DNA of 64,000 bases, from assembly GCA_016234595.1 (NCBI GenBank), contig JACRBG010000036.1, positions 1 through 64,000 of the forward strand, given 5' to 3'. This DNA is from Chloroflexota bacterium (GTDB taxonomy: Bacteria; Chloroflexota; Anaerolineae; Aggregatilineales; J027). Shown piece after piece: positions 26,269-35,164 of the stretch. A model generated the notes under the pieces. That model made no database searches. It had not been told where the DNA came from and was given only the letters and a program-made list of their open reading frames with translations. Position numbers and translations under genes: made by a program. Position 1 is the first letter of the stretch; the number at the start of each line of letters is the position of its first letter.

Positions 26269-29200
26269 TTATTGGGTTGGCGTCGTTGCAGGCACAACGG
26301 GTGCTTGCTGATTATTCAACACTGTAATTGGCACGCGCACATCTAAAAAGGCATTATTGGTTGCATATGCCACAAGCCGCAGCACATATTGCCCGTCGGG
26401 TGTATCAATGCTGTTCCAGCCACCCAAGAAGGAGTTGGCCGTTGGTTCTTGAATACTATAGATTTGCCCAGCAATGGTGGTGAACGATTCAGTGCCTGCT
26501 GGGGCGATTTGGAATTCGTATTTCTGGAAATTTGGTAGGCTGACTTGACCCAGTAATTGCACCGGGCCTGTCACGGTTGCGCCGGGGGCTGGACTGTTTA
26601 AGGCCACAACTGGTTGGGGTTGGTCGGCGGTACATTCTTCAACGGGTGGGGTTTGCAATGGCAAAGTTAACCCACGTGATTGTGCCCATGCCTGACCTTC
26701 GGGGCGATTGTTAATCCAGCTAATCGCGGTAGCGTCACCAGTCATTAGATAGTTTTGTGGCTTAGCATATTGTTGGCAATACTGGTTGGCAATGCGATTG
26801 GTGAATGGGTCAACATTGATGACTTGGAACAAACTATCTGTGCCCTCGGTTGGCGGCTGAGAATTCCAAAATAATTCATTGTAGTTGCCGCCGGGGCCAC
26901 AACCATTGGCCGGAACAGTCGTACCCGTGTCATTACAAACCTGTGCTTGGATGATGCCAGCGGGTTGTGGGAAACCAACATTCGGCTTGCCCTGCAATGC
27001 TGCCGAAATAGTGGCATTCCAAACTGGGGCGGCCACCCCATAACCTGTTTGATTGCCTGTCGAAGAATTATCGGTATTGCCCATCCATACCCCTACGATT
27101 ACTTGGGGTGTCCAACCAATTGTCCACGCATCGCGGTTGTCGTTGGTGGTTCCTGTCTTGACTGCGACGGTATAACCCTGCACTTCCAAGGGCGAAGATG
27201 ACCCACTGCCAAATTCCTCCGAGCGTGCCTGATTATCGGATAAAATCGAGCTAATTAAATAGGCATGTTCAGGTCGGATAACAGGAATGCCTTGCAGCGA
27301 GCTTATATCCACTTGGAAAATGACATCGCCAGTCGTGGTTTCAATGCGACTAATGCCAAATGGTTCGCGACGGATACCACCGTTACCAAAGGCAGCATAG
27401 GCAGCCACCATATCAAATAGGCGGACTTCGGTGGCCCCCAACGCGGCGGGCAGCCCTACCGCAGTGGGGGATTGTAATGGGAAGGTAATTCCCATCTGCT
27501 CGGCTTTTTGAGTAAATCGCTCGGTTCCTATACAGTCTAGGGTTTTCACGGCGGGCAAGTTTAATGAGTTCGACAAAGCACGCCGGATTGTGACAGGCCC
27601 ACGGAAAGTGCGGTCATAATTGACGGGTTCATAAACCGAAGGCGGATTACCCCAAACAGTTGGGGTGTCCCATAAGACCGTTGATGGTGTGAAATAGGGG
27701 TGAGCCGCATCATAACATTGACTGGTCGCGTCAATGCCTTCAAAGGCTGTTACATAGACGACGGGCTTGATAGATGACCCCGGCTGCTGCGGCGTAAAAG
27801 CGACATTCACCTGCCCATCAATTTCTGCATTATTAAAGTCGGCACTACCAACCATTGCCCACACCGCACCTGTTTGAGGATCCATGACCACCACCGAACC
27901 ATTATTAAAATTACTACCCGGTAATTCATCGTTGACGGCTTGTTGGGCAGTATTTTGAATGGTGGGGTCAAGCGTAGTGTAGACATTAAAGCCTGTCGCA
28001 TAGATGGTATCAGACCCATACGTTTCGGTAAGCTGATCCCAAATCCAGTTGACAAAATGAGCATAGCGCAAGTCACGGGCGGGTTGTTCAAAGGTCTTGA
28101 CCTGAACGGTGGCAAGATCAATGGCAAAATTGGGATCGGCGTTCAAAAATTCAGGTGTGACACACAATGGTTGTGATAAATCGAAGGGGAAAGTCGTTCC
28201 GTTGGAAAAGCCGTCGAAGGTATTTTCAAGCTGGATGCAGCCATTCCCATTGGCTTCGGTCATGAGGCGCAGTACTTCACTCATGCGTCCAATGGCGGCC
28301 TCGCGGTTGCTGATGGGGCTGTAGGTGGCGGGTGCTTGGGGCAGACCTGCCAACAAAGCTGCTTCGGCAATATTTAAATCGGAGGCGGGTTTGTCAAAAT
28401 AGGCTTGCGACGCCGCTTCGATCCCATAGGCAAGATTGCCATAGTAAATTTCGTTGAGATACAGTTGCAGAATCTCGTTCTTGTTATATTTCCGGCTCAG
28501 TTCCGCGGCCAAAATGATTTCGGTAATTTTGCGTTGGCTGGAAACTTGTGTGGCAAAATCTTCTTCCAAAATCAACTGGCGCACCAATTGTTGGGTGATG
28601 GTGCTTGCGCCCGAACGTGGGCCTTCACCGCGTACGTTGGTATAAACGGCACGCAAAATCGAAAACACGCTAAAGCCGGGGTTGTCGTAATAGGTTTCGT
28701 CTTCGGTTGCGACCGTTGCATGAATGACCCAAGGCGAAATTTTTTCCAGTGGTACTTTAGTCCGTGCGCCCTCGCGCGGATCGTTATATTCGGCTAGTAC
28801 ATTACCTTGCGCATCATAAATGCGGGTGGTTTCAAAAGTTGAGGCTTGTTGACCTAGATTGTCTATCTTGTCCTGATATTTGCTGACGACCGACATATAG
28901 TAGCCAACCATGCCTAGCAACAAACACAAAGTTACACCTAGACTTGCCACAATGCCTGCTATCCCAACCCACAGGCCATATTTAATGATGTTGCTGCGGT
29001 CAAGTGGGTTTTCATAAGCCGCACTGTAATCCGGCTGGATACCAACTTGCTTGGGTGGGGCCGCAACCTGAATATTTGCCGAGGCATCACCGCCGGGTCG
29101 GGGTGCTTCAATCGTTGCCCCCATGGCTGCTTGGGCGGCTTGCGCGGGTGAAACAATGGTTGGAGCAACCACCGGCTCCCCCACAGCGCCTGCTGATTGA

Positions 29201-30630
29201 ATCGTTTTATCGGTGAGACCACTACTTGCCGCTGGGGCATCGGGGGCTGGCTTAGGTTGCTGAAAATCACCCCATGTCGGCTCATCAGCCCGCGGCGTAA
29301 AGGCTTGAATATTGACCATTGTCGCGTTCGGGTCATCTTCAGGTACACGCTGGGGCAGGGGCATCCCATATTCATCCAGCGCGATTTTGGGCGTGGTTGG
29401 TTCTTGGCTCGATGGCTGCACTAGGCCATAAGCCCCGACTGCGGCTGCGGCAATGGGCGCTTGCACATTGGTTTCGGTGGGGAGGTAATTGCCCCGAACC
29501 CCTTGGGCTGCCGATACTACTGGCTGTGAACCTGTTTGGGGTGGTGTATCGGGAATCCATTCGCGCCCATCAAAGCGATACCAGCGATTGCTATCTACCC
29601 CTAATGTCCACCAACGGCCCTGATCATCTAAAACCATCAGGCGACGCAGTTCGGTTTCTAGTTGATTGCGCGTAATCTGCCCCTGCTTAAACTGATCGCG
29701 CAGGATTTGGACAGATTGTTCAACTTCACGGAAACGGGCGGCTGCAATATCACGAGCGGTGGGTTGTGGTGTAATTGGCTGGCTAGAACCCGTTCCCATG
29801 ACTTGGGGTGGTTCTTGGGCCTGAAAACCAGACGATTGAGGGGTCGGTTTCTTTTGCATTTCGCCTGTATCTCCCAAAACATGGGTTGCGCTTGCGGTGG
29901 ATAAAGGTGTGCTCTGGGGATTTGCCGCAATCGCCTCAAGTGGATTGGTATCACTTACCCCGCCTAACCCACGTTCGACCGCTAAAATTCCACCCGTCCC
30001 TTGCTGTTGCAGGGCTGCTGCTTCTTCAAGTGTTAAGCCTTCAATCGGCTGGCTAGATTCTTCGGCAGCCCGTTCCACATCACGCAGGCCACTTGATTCC
30101 GACTCCAATGCGATTGAAAGAGGTACTTCAGGTGTATCTCTAAAACCCTCCGCCGACTCTAGGCCTATGGGGGCATCTACTGGCTCAAAAGTAGTACCCT
30201 CTGCAATAGGGGCAGGCGGTGGTTCGGATACGTCCGTCAGTTCTGTTGCGGGTTCAATGACTGGTAGGGCAACAGGCTCGGCTGGTGGCAGGCTATCTAG
30301 GTTTAACGCCACAGAAGCACTGGCTGAAATCGTTGGCAAGCCAACTGTATTTGCAGGGGAATACCAGCCCCCTTCACGCAAAGGTACGCTCCCGGGTAGT
30401 AACTCGGGTGTAACCGCGGCTGGGGTGCGGGCATTAAGTTCATCAGTAGAAAAGGCGTTGGCGGGCTTATACCAACCCTGTTGGGTAGCGTCGCGGGCAA
30501 TTAGCCGCCAACCTGTGGTATCACCTGAACCGGGCACTGTTTCACTATCGCCATTGCCAGATGTCCCCGTGTTAATTTCAGGTAGATCACTCTGGGAATT
30601 GATGGGTAATTCGTTGGGGTTGTCGCTCAT
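26269..30630 (-). CDS. Class A penicillin-binding protein with long cytoplasmic N-terminal region
   Basis: 1453 residues, about twice the usual class A length. Residues 1-545 are acidic and low-complexity, with two GWYxPAN repeats, then a helix-hairpin like SHOCT (DQFKQGQITRNQLETELRRL) followed by a Trp-rich DDQGRWWTLG..RWYRFDGREW motif. One membrane segment lies near 560-580. The GT51 glycosyltransferase follows (ATEDETYYDNPG near 643, GASTITQQL). The transpeptidase has SSIK near 950, SNSLN and KTGTTND near 1157. A C-terminal Ig-like extension ends the chain. It polymerises and cross-links peptidoglycan outside the membrane. The N-terminal arm presumably senses or binds something in the cytoplasm. 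Confidence 0.92.
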   Translation of the reverse strand: MSDNPNELPINSQSDLPEINTGTSGNGDSETVPGSGDTTGWRLIARDATQQGWYKPANAFSTDELNARTPAAVTPELLPGSVPLREGGWYSPANTVGLPTISASASVALNLDSLPPAEPVALPVIEPATELTDVSEPPPAPIAEGTTFEPVDAPIGLESAEGFRDTPEVPLSIALESESSGLRDVERAAEESSQPIEGLTLEEAAALQQQGTGGILAVERGLGGVSDTNPLEAIAANPQSTPLSTASATHVLGDTGEMQKKPTPQSSGFQAQEPPQVMGTGSSQPITPQPTARDIAAARFREVEQSVQILRDQFKQGQITRNQLETELRRLMVLDDQGRWWTLGVDSNRWYRFDGREWIPDTPPQTGSQPVVSAAQGVRGNYLPTETNVQAPIAAAAVGAYGLVQPSSQEPTTPKIALDEYGMPLPQRVPEDDPNATMVNIQAFTPRADEPTWGDFQQPKPAPDAPAASSGLTDKTIQSAGAVGEPVVAPTIVSPAQAAQAAMGATIEAPRPGGDASANIQVAAPPKQVGIQPDYSAAYENPLDRSNIIKYGLWVGIAGIVASLGVTLCLLLGMVGYYMSVVSKYQDKIDNLGQQASTFETTRIYDAQGNVLAEYNDPREGARTKVPLEKISPWVIHATVATEDETYYDNPGFSVFSILRAVYTNVRGEGPRSGASTITQQLVRQLILEEDFATQVSSQRKITEIILAAELSRKYNKNEILQLYLNEIYYGNLAYGIEAASQAYFDKPASDLNIAEAALLAGLPQAPATYSPISNREAAIGRMSEVLRLMTEANGNGCIQLENTFDGFSNGTTFPFDLSQPLCVTPEFLNADPNFAIDLATVQVKTFEQPARDLRYAHFVNWIWDQLTETYGSDTIYATGFNVYTTLDPTIQNTAQQAVNDELPGSNFNNGSVVVMDPQTGAVWAMVGSADFNNAEIDGQVNVAFTPQQPGSSIKPVVYVTAFEGIDATSQCYDAAHPYFTPSTVLWDTPTVWGNPPSVYEPVNYDRTFRGPVTIRRALSNSLNLPAVKTLDCIGTERFTQKAEQMGITFPLQSPTAVGLPAALGATEVRLFDMVAAYAAFGNGGIRREPFGISRIETTTGDVIFQVDISSLQGIPVIRPEHAYLISSILSDNQARSEEFGSGSSSPLEVQGYTVAVKTGTTNDNRDAWTIGWTPQVIVGVWMGNTDNSSTGNQTGYGVAAPVWNATISAALQGKPNVGFPQPAGIIQAQVCNDTGTTVPANGCGPGGNYNELFWNSQPPTEGTDSLFQVINVDPFTNRIANQYCQQYAKPQNYLMTGDATAISWINNRPEGQAWAQSRGLTLPLQTPPVEECTADQPQPVVALNSPAPGATVTGPVQLLGQVSLPNFQKYEFQIAPAGTESFTTIAGQIYSIQEPTANSFLGGWNSIDTPDGQYVLRLVAYATNNAFLDVRVPITVLNNQQAPVVPATTPTQ

Positions 30631-30760
30631 ACAATAATGATGTCTCCCAAACGCAATAAATAATTGACTGCTAGGGTCGGTGCAGCAACTCTATACCATA
30701 ATTTAGCCAAATCTTAAGTGTATTATAACACCGATGCCACAAGTGCGCCGACTTCAAAAA

Positions 30761-31750
30761 CTAGGGCTGGTGAAGGGCTTCGGTGACGGGCTGCCAATAG
30801 ACCACACCCTCACGATAAATACGGGTGAGTTTGCCATCCTGCTCTAACAAATCAATATGCCCCAAAACTTCGGATAGCGCCAGATATTTTTCGGCGGGGG
30901 GGACATGTGCAAACATTTTTTCAGTCAAATCCCATAAGTGATAGGCGTGACCTTCAAAAAAATTGAGGATTTGAGCAGCCCTTTTATGATGGAATTCAAT
31001 ACGTTTTTCGACCAAACCTCGCACATCCTCGACAGGTGCGCCATGCCCTGAATAGGCCAATTGAATATCAAGGGCTGCGATGCGTTGAAGTTGACTGATA
31101 TATTCCAATAGGCGGTGAGGACGAGGCTGTCCCTCTATCGCAGCGGGTTCAATTAAAGGATTGGAGCTAATTTTCAGGATGATGTGGTCAGAAGCCATGA
31201 GCGTCTGGCTGTCGGCGTGATAAAGGCATATCAAATCACCTGAATGACCGGGGGTGTGATAGACGCGCCATTCTATACCCCCAGCTTGTACCATATCCCC
31301 TTCGTCCACCATTCGAGAAACGGCAACTGCGGGGTTACTATACCGCTGCAAAAATTTGTAGCTGCGATTGACGGCTTGGATGATTTCCTCTGGTACTGCC
31401 GCCTCCTGAAAAACCACTTGAGAAAAGTGCCCATGACGTTCACGTGCTGTAGTGGGATCTTCTAAAAACTCACGGGTCTGGGGATGCGCGGCCAATTTGG
31501 CTCCAGACTCCTCCATAATCCTCGCGACTTGGCCCAAATGGTCAACATGATGGTGGGTGATGACGACTTGCTGAATATCGGGCAGGGTATACCCCAGTTG
31601 AGCCAGTGCCGCGACAAGTGCATCATAGGCTTCGGGGGAATTTGGCCCAACATCTATCAGGGTTAGAGGGTCACCTTCTAATAAATAGACATTAACAGGC
31701 CCAACCATAAAGGGGGTGGGAATGGCAAACTGATGGATGTTGGGTGACAT
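30761..31750 (-). CDS. MBL-fold metallo-hydrolase (glyoxalase II-like)
   Basis: 329 residues from the ATG at 31750. The metal motif THHHVDHLG is at 65-73, a second His sits in YHTPGHSGDLICLY, and Asp in MASDHIIL; the C-terminal 70 residues form a helical cap of the LACTB2/winged type (VLGHIDLLEQDGKL). Substrate not defined. The start follows the MaoC stop by five bases. A longer reading frame to 31810 overlaps the MaoC gene and is rejected. The pairing with MaoC hints at acyl-thioester or acyl-chain metabolism. Confidence 0.85.
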   Translation of the reverse strand: MSPNIHQFAIPTPFMVGPVNVYLLEGDPLTLIDVGPNSPEAYDALVAALAQLGYTLPDIQQVVITHHHVDHLGQVARIMEESGAKLAAHPQTREFLEDPTTARERHGHFSQVVFQEAAVPEEIIQAVNRSYKFLQRYSNPAVAVSRMVDEGDMVQAGGIEWRVYHTPGHSGDLICLYHADSQTLMASDHIILKISSNPLIEPAAIEGQPRPHRLLEYISQLQRIAALDIQLAYSGHGAPVEDVRGLVEKRIEFHHKRAAQILNFFEGHAYHLWDLTEKMFAHVPPAEKYLALSEVLGHIDLLEQDGKLTRIYREGVVYWQPVTEALHQP

Positions 31751-31755
31751 ATGAA

Positions 31756-32232
31756 TCAATTCGTTTTGGCGGCTTCGATGAGTTCTTTCATCTCGACCAA
31801 TACCGTCCATGTACCCTTTTGGGTAATTTCGCCACGTTGATTGACCAATTTAATGTCGAGCGTGACTAAGCCACCGCCCATGCGTTTAGCCTCTTTTTTC
31901 TCGGTGACTTCGATGTTGACCGTGATGGTATCGCCAAAGAGAATCGGGGCACGGAATTTCCATTCTATACCCATAAAGGCAATCACGGTGCGTTCCATAA
32001 ATCCAAGGGCATAGGCTTGCCCGGTTGCTGCCGAAAGCCCTAACATGCCGTGTGCAATTCGCTGACCAAATGGGCTTTTCCCGGCGAAATCGGCGTCGGT
32101 GTGCATGGGATTGTAATCGCCCGAAACCCCTGCAAAATTAACGACATCCGCTTCGGTGATGGTACGCCCGCGTGAAATCATCTTTTGTCCGACTTCCAGT
32201 TCTTCAAAGTAGAGTCCGCGAGGTGCTGTCAC
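31756..32232 (-). CDS. MaoC-like (R)-specific enoyl hydratase family protein
   Basis: 158 residues, hot-dog fold. The hydratase motif is present: SGDYNPMHTDADFAGKSPFG, then IAHGML, with the catalytic Asp and His in the expected positions. Family members hydrate trans-2-enoyl-CoA or related thioesters. Start is GTG at 32232 with AAGGAGA seven bases upstream. It is the first gene of a pair with the MBL-fold hydrolase. Length and motif spacing are normal for single-domain MaoC proteins. Confidence 0.9.
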   Translation of the reverse strand: MTAPRGLYFEELEVGQKMISRGRTITEADVVNFAGVSGDYNPMHTDADFAGKSPFGQRIAHGMLGLSAATGQAYALGFMERTVIAFMGIEWKFRAPILFGDTITVNIEVTEKKEAKRMGGGLVTLDIKLVNQRGEITQKGTWTVLVEMKELIEAAKTN

Positions 32233-32323
32233 AAGTAATCTCCTTTAGCAGGCGAAATGAACTAGACTTGCCTGTTGAGTTTAAACTTGACCTTGCAGTT
32301 TGTCTAGCATTTCACAATGACCC

Positions 32324-32710
32324 TCACGCATCATGAGAGGTTTCTTGCTGTGCTTCGGTAATGAGCCGCTCCACTTCTCGATTGAACTGTTCCAGATGGA
32401 CTGGTTTTGCCAAAAAGCCATCCGCCTTATATTTTTGCGATATACGACCTGCTTCATGATGGGCACTGACCACCAATACACGAGTTTTAGCCAATGACGG
32501 GGTGCTTCGTACCAAGCCTAATACCGTATCCCCCGAGGCATTGGGCATCATCAAATCGAGGATGATGAGGTCAGGTAGATATTGTTGTACCATGTCAATT
32601 GCTTCGAGGCCGTCATTTGCTTGCATAAATTCGTGTCCGGCGCGGCGCAGAAACAGCTTCCATACTTCGATCATATCTGGCTCGTCGTCCACTAAAAGTA
32701 TACGTGCCAT
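32324..32710 (-). CDS. Stand-alone response regulator receiver
   Basis: 128 residues, a single CheY-like receiver. Acidic pair Asp8/Asp9, phospho-acceptor Asp52 in LILDLMMPN, Ser82 in VVSAHH and Lys102 in LAKPV are all in place. There is no output domain, so it must act by protein contact. No kinase gene is adjacent; the two sensor kinases in this window (50868-54251 and 56951-58102) are far away. It lies divergently from the aldehyde dehydrogenase gene. Confidence 0.9.
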   Translation of the reverse strand: MARILLVDDEPDMIEVWKLFLRRAGHEFMQANDGLEAIDMVQQYLPDLIILDLMMPNASGDTVLGLVRSTPSLAKTRVLVVSAHHEAGRISQKYKADGFLAKPVHLEQFNREVERLITEAQQETSHDA

Positions 32711-32822
32711 GCAGACGCTACCCTATCTCTATCCTAGCTATAAACCCATTGTACTCGTATTAATTATCATTGGGACGTATGATACGGATTTTTCACAGTA
32801 ATTTCATGGCGCACCGACCCAA

Positions 32823-32850
32823 TTGATACCCACCCATAACTTGGTAGAAT
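32823..32850 (+). promoter_or_regulatory. Promoter of the aldehyde dehydrogenase operon
   Basis: TTGATA 32823-32828 and TAGAAT 32845-32850 with a 16-base spacer; the ATG is at 32886 with ACAGGAG upstream. Confidence 0.6.
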
Positions 32851-32885
32851 AGGCGCATAAAATTTTTGATACAGGAGCAGCACCG

Positions 32886-34304
32886 ATGGCCGAAAAATTT
32901 TTAGTGGGTGGTGAATGGCGTACGAGCAATGAAACTTTAGAGGTAATTTTTCCCTACGATGGGTCGGTGTCGGGCACGGTCTATATGGCGACTGAGCAAG
33001 ACCTAGACGACGCGGTCATAGCTGCTCAACGGGGTTTTGAGATTACCCGCAAACTGCCAACCTATCGTTGTGTCGAAATTTTACGGAATTTGCATCGCCT
33101 GTTCCGCGAAAATTTTGACCATATGGTTGATTTGATGATTCTTGAAAGTGGCAAAAATCGCAAAACGGCTGTAGGCGAAATGAGTCGGGCTTGCCAAACG
33201 GTTCTGGTTGCCAGTGAGGAGGCCGGACGTAATTATGGCGAAGTGTTAGACCTTGACTGGACAGAACCGGGACTAGCTCATCGGGGGTTTGTCCGGCGCT
33301 ACCCGGTTGGCATTGTATTGGGCATTACCCCCTTTAATTATCCAATTAATTTGGGCTGTCATAAACTTGCCCCTGCCATTGCAACAGGGAACGCGGTGAT
33401 TATTAAGCCACCCGAAATTGCGCCACTCTCCTCATTATTTATGGCCCAATTGGTGCTAGAGGCGGGTTTCCCACCAGAAGCCTTTAGTATGCTACCCTGC
33501 CCCGGCCCACGTGCTGAAAAATTGGTCACTGACCCCCGCATCGCCATGTTGAGTTTTACGGGAAGTGCTGCTGTAGGCTGGATGTTGAAATCCAAGGCGG
33601 GTCGTAAGCGAGTTGCACTTGAATTGGGCGGAAATGCCCCTGCGATTGTGCACGAAGACGCCGATATAAAAGTGGCCCTACAAAAAACCGTAGCTGGAAG
33701 TTTTGCCAATGCCGGACAGAACTGCATCTCGGTGCAACGAATTTTGCTGCATCGCCCTATCTATGAGGATTTTTGTGATCAATTTATTCCCGCGGTGCAA
33801 ACTCTCAAGATGGGTGATCCACGTGACGCTGCTACCGATATTGGCCCGCTCATCAACACTCGTGCGGCTGAACGGGTCGAGTCATGGGTTAATGAGGCTG
33901 TTGCACAAGGCGCTACCCTGTTGTTGGGTGGTAAACGCTCAGGGGCAATGATTCCTGCGACTGTTTTGGCCGAAGTGACCCCCATTATGAAGGTCTGTAT
34001 TGAGGAAGTTTTTGCCCCGGTGGTCACACTGTCTCCCTATGAAACATGGGACGACGCGATTCAGCAAGCCAACGCCTCCAATTTTGGATTACAGGCGGGT
34101 GTGTTTACCAACGACATTCGCCGCATGATGGATGCTTGGGAACGCTTGGAAGTGGGCGGGGTGCAAATTAATGACGTTTCGACCTTCCGAGTGGATCACA
34201 TGCCCTATGGTGGGATTAAGGATTCGGGTTTGGGACGCGAAGGTGTACGCTACACCATGCAAGAAATGACCGAAATGCGCCAGCTAGTCATAAATATGGG
34301 GTAA
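32886..34304 (+). CDS. NAD(P)-dependent aldehyde dehydrogenase
   Basis: 472 residues, normal family length. Oxidises an aldehyde to the acid in the cytoplasm. Catalytic Cys280 in AGQNCISVQR, Glu246 in ALELGGNAP, Asn151 in TPFNYP and the cofactor Lys174 in IIKPPE are all present, as is SFTGSAAVG of the nucleotide loop. Substrate is not set by these residues. A DUF2071 gene follows after four bases, so the two form an operon from the promoter at 32823. Confidence 0.93.
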   Translation: MAEKFLVGGEWRTSNETLEVIFPYDGSVSGTVYMATEQDLDDAVIAAQRGFEITRKLPTYRCVEILRNLHRLFRENFDHMVDLMILESGKNRKTAVGEMSRACQTVLVASEEAGRNYGEVLDLDWTEPGLAHRGFVRRYPVGIVLGITPFNYPINLGCHKLAPAIATGNAVIIKPPEIAPLSSLFMAQLVLEAGFPPEAFSMLPCPGPRAEKLVTDPRIAMLSFTGSAAVGWMLKSKAGRKRVALELGGNAPAIVHEDADIKVALQKTVAGSFANAGQNCISVQRILLHRPIYEDFCDQFIPAVQTLKMGDPRDAATDIGPLINTRAAERVESWVNEAVAQGATLLLGGKRSGAMIPATVLAEVTPIMKVCIEEVFAPVVTLSPYETWDDAIQQANASNFGLQAGVFTNDIRRMMDAWERLEVGGVQINDVSTFRVDHMPYGGIKDSGLGREGVRYTMQEMTEMRQLVINMG

Positions 34305-34308
34305 TTTT

Positions 34309-35043
34309 ATGCGTTTAATTGAGGAAGTTGCCCATCGCCCCTATCCATTGCCACAAGGGGCATGGGTGATGAAACAGGAGTGGCATCAGCTTTTATTTGC
34401 CCATTGGGCGCTTGATCCAGCGCAATTGGAAGCATTGATTCCCAAAGGCTTGACGTTGGATACCTTTGAGGGCAAGGCATGGATTAGTGTCGTCCCGTTT
34501 CATATGCGTGGGATTCGCTTGCGGGTGACGACCACCGCCCCCTATCTCTCGGCGTTTGCTGAACTTAATGTGCGGACTTATGTTACGGTCAATGGTGATA
34601 AACCGGGGGTCGTGTTTTTCAGCCTTGATGCTGCTAATCCCGTTGGGGTGTGGTTGGGGCATAATTGGTACCATCTGCCCTACTTTAATGCAGAAATTCA
34701 ATTCCAAGCGGATGGCGATCAAATTACCTATCATAGCCGCCGTACCCACAAAAATGCCCCAGTCGGTGAATTACAAGCGGCCTATGCTCCAGATTCAGAG
34801 GTATTCCATGCCGAACCGGGTACACTGGATTATTGGTTAGTGGAGCGCTATTGTCTGTATACAGTGGGTAGAGGAGGCCGGATTGTGCGTGGCGACATTC
34901 ATCATGTCCGTTGGCCCGTCCAGCGAGCCAAAGCCACCATTACCCAAAATACCGTTGCCCCCATTGCCCTATCGAATACACCTGACTTGGTGCATTATGT
35001 CCACAAGCTCGAAGTGTTGGCGTGGCCGATTAAACCTGTTTAG
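34309..35043 (+). CDS. DUF2071 (YqjF-like) protein
   Basis: 244 residues. Matches the DUF2071 pattern: MKQEWHQLLFAHW, ALIPKGLTLDTFEGKAWISVVPFHM, LRVT...FAELNVRTYV and PGVVFFSLDA. The family has an acetoacetate-decarboxylase-like fold, but activity is not established. It starts four bases after the aldehyde dehydrogenase stop and is therefore co-translated. It ends before a strong terminator at 35111. Confidence 0.88.
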   Translation: MRLIEEVAHRPYPLPQGAWVMKQEWHQLLFAHWALDPAQLEALIPKGLTLDTFEGKAWISVVPFHMRGIRLRVTTTAPYLSAFAELNVRTYVTVNGDKPGVVFFSLDAANPVGVWLGHNWYHLPYFNAEIQFQADGDQITYHSRRTHKNAPVGELQAAYAPDSEVFHAEPGTLDYWLVERYCLYTVGRGGRIVRGDIHHVRWPVQRAKATITQNTVAPIALSNTPDLVHYVHKLEVLAWPIKPV

Positions 35044-35110
35044 GTTAAGCGTATTCTTTTAACTGGTTAACCGTCATCTGAGCATCGCGAGATCGTTACA
35101 AGTGAATACC

Positions 35111-35142
35111 AAGCCCGGGGTTATAATAACCGGGCTTTTTTT
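35111..35142 (+). terminator. Terminator after the aldehyde dehydrogenase operon
   Basis: AAGCCCGG pairs with CCGGGCTT around a 12-base AT-rich loop, followed by seven T. Confidence 0.88.
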
Positions 35143-35164
35143 ATGAGATTTGATGGCATTGTGT

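Noticed and set aside
29897-30637. A 246-codon frame antisense to the penicillin-binding protein
   Set aside because: It mirrors the low-complexity Ser/Pro/Glu-rich arm on the other strand and has no start signal.
35122-35127. TATAAT as a promoter for the glycosyltransferase at 35165
   Set aside because: It lies in the loop of a terminator hairpin and has no -35 at proper spacing.
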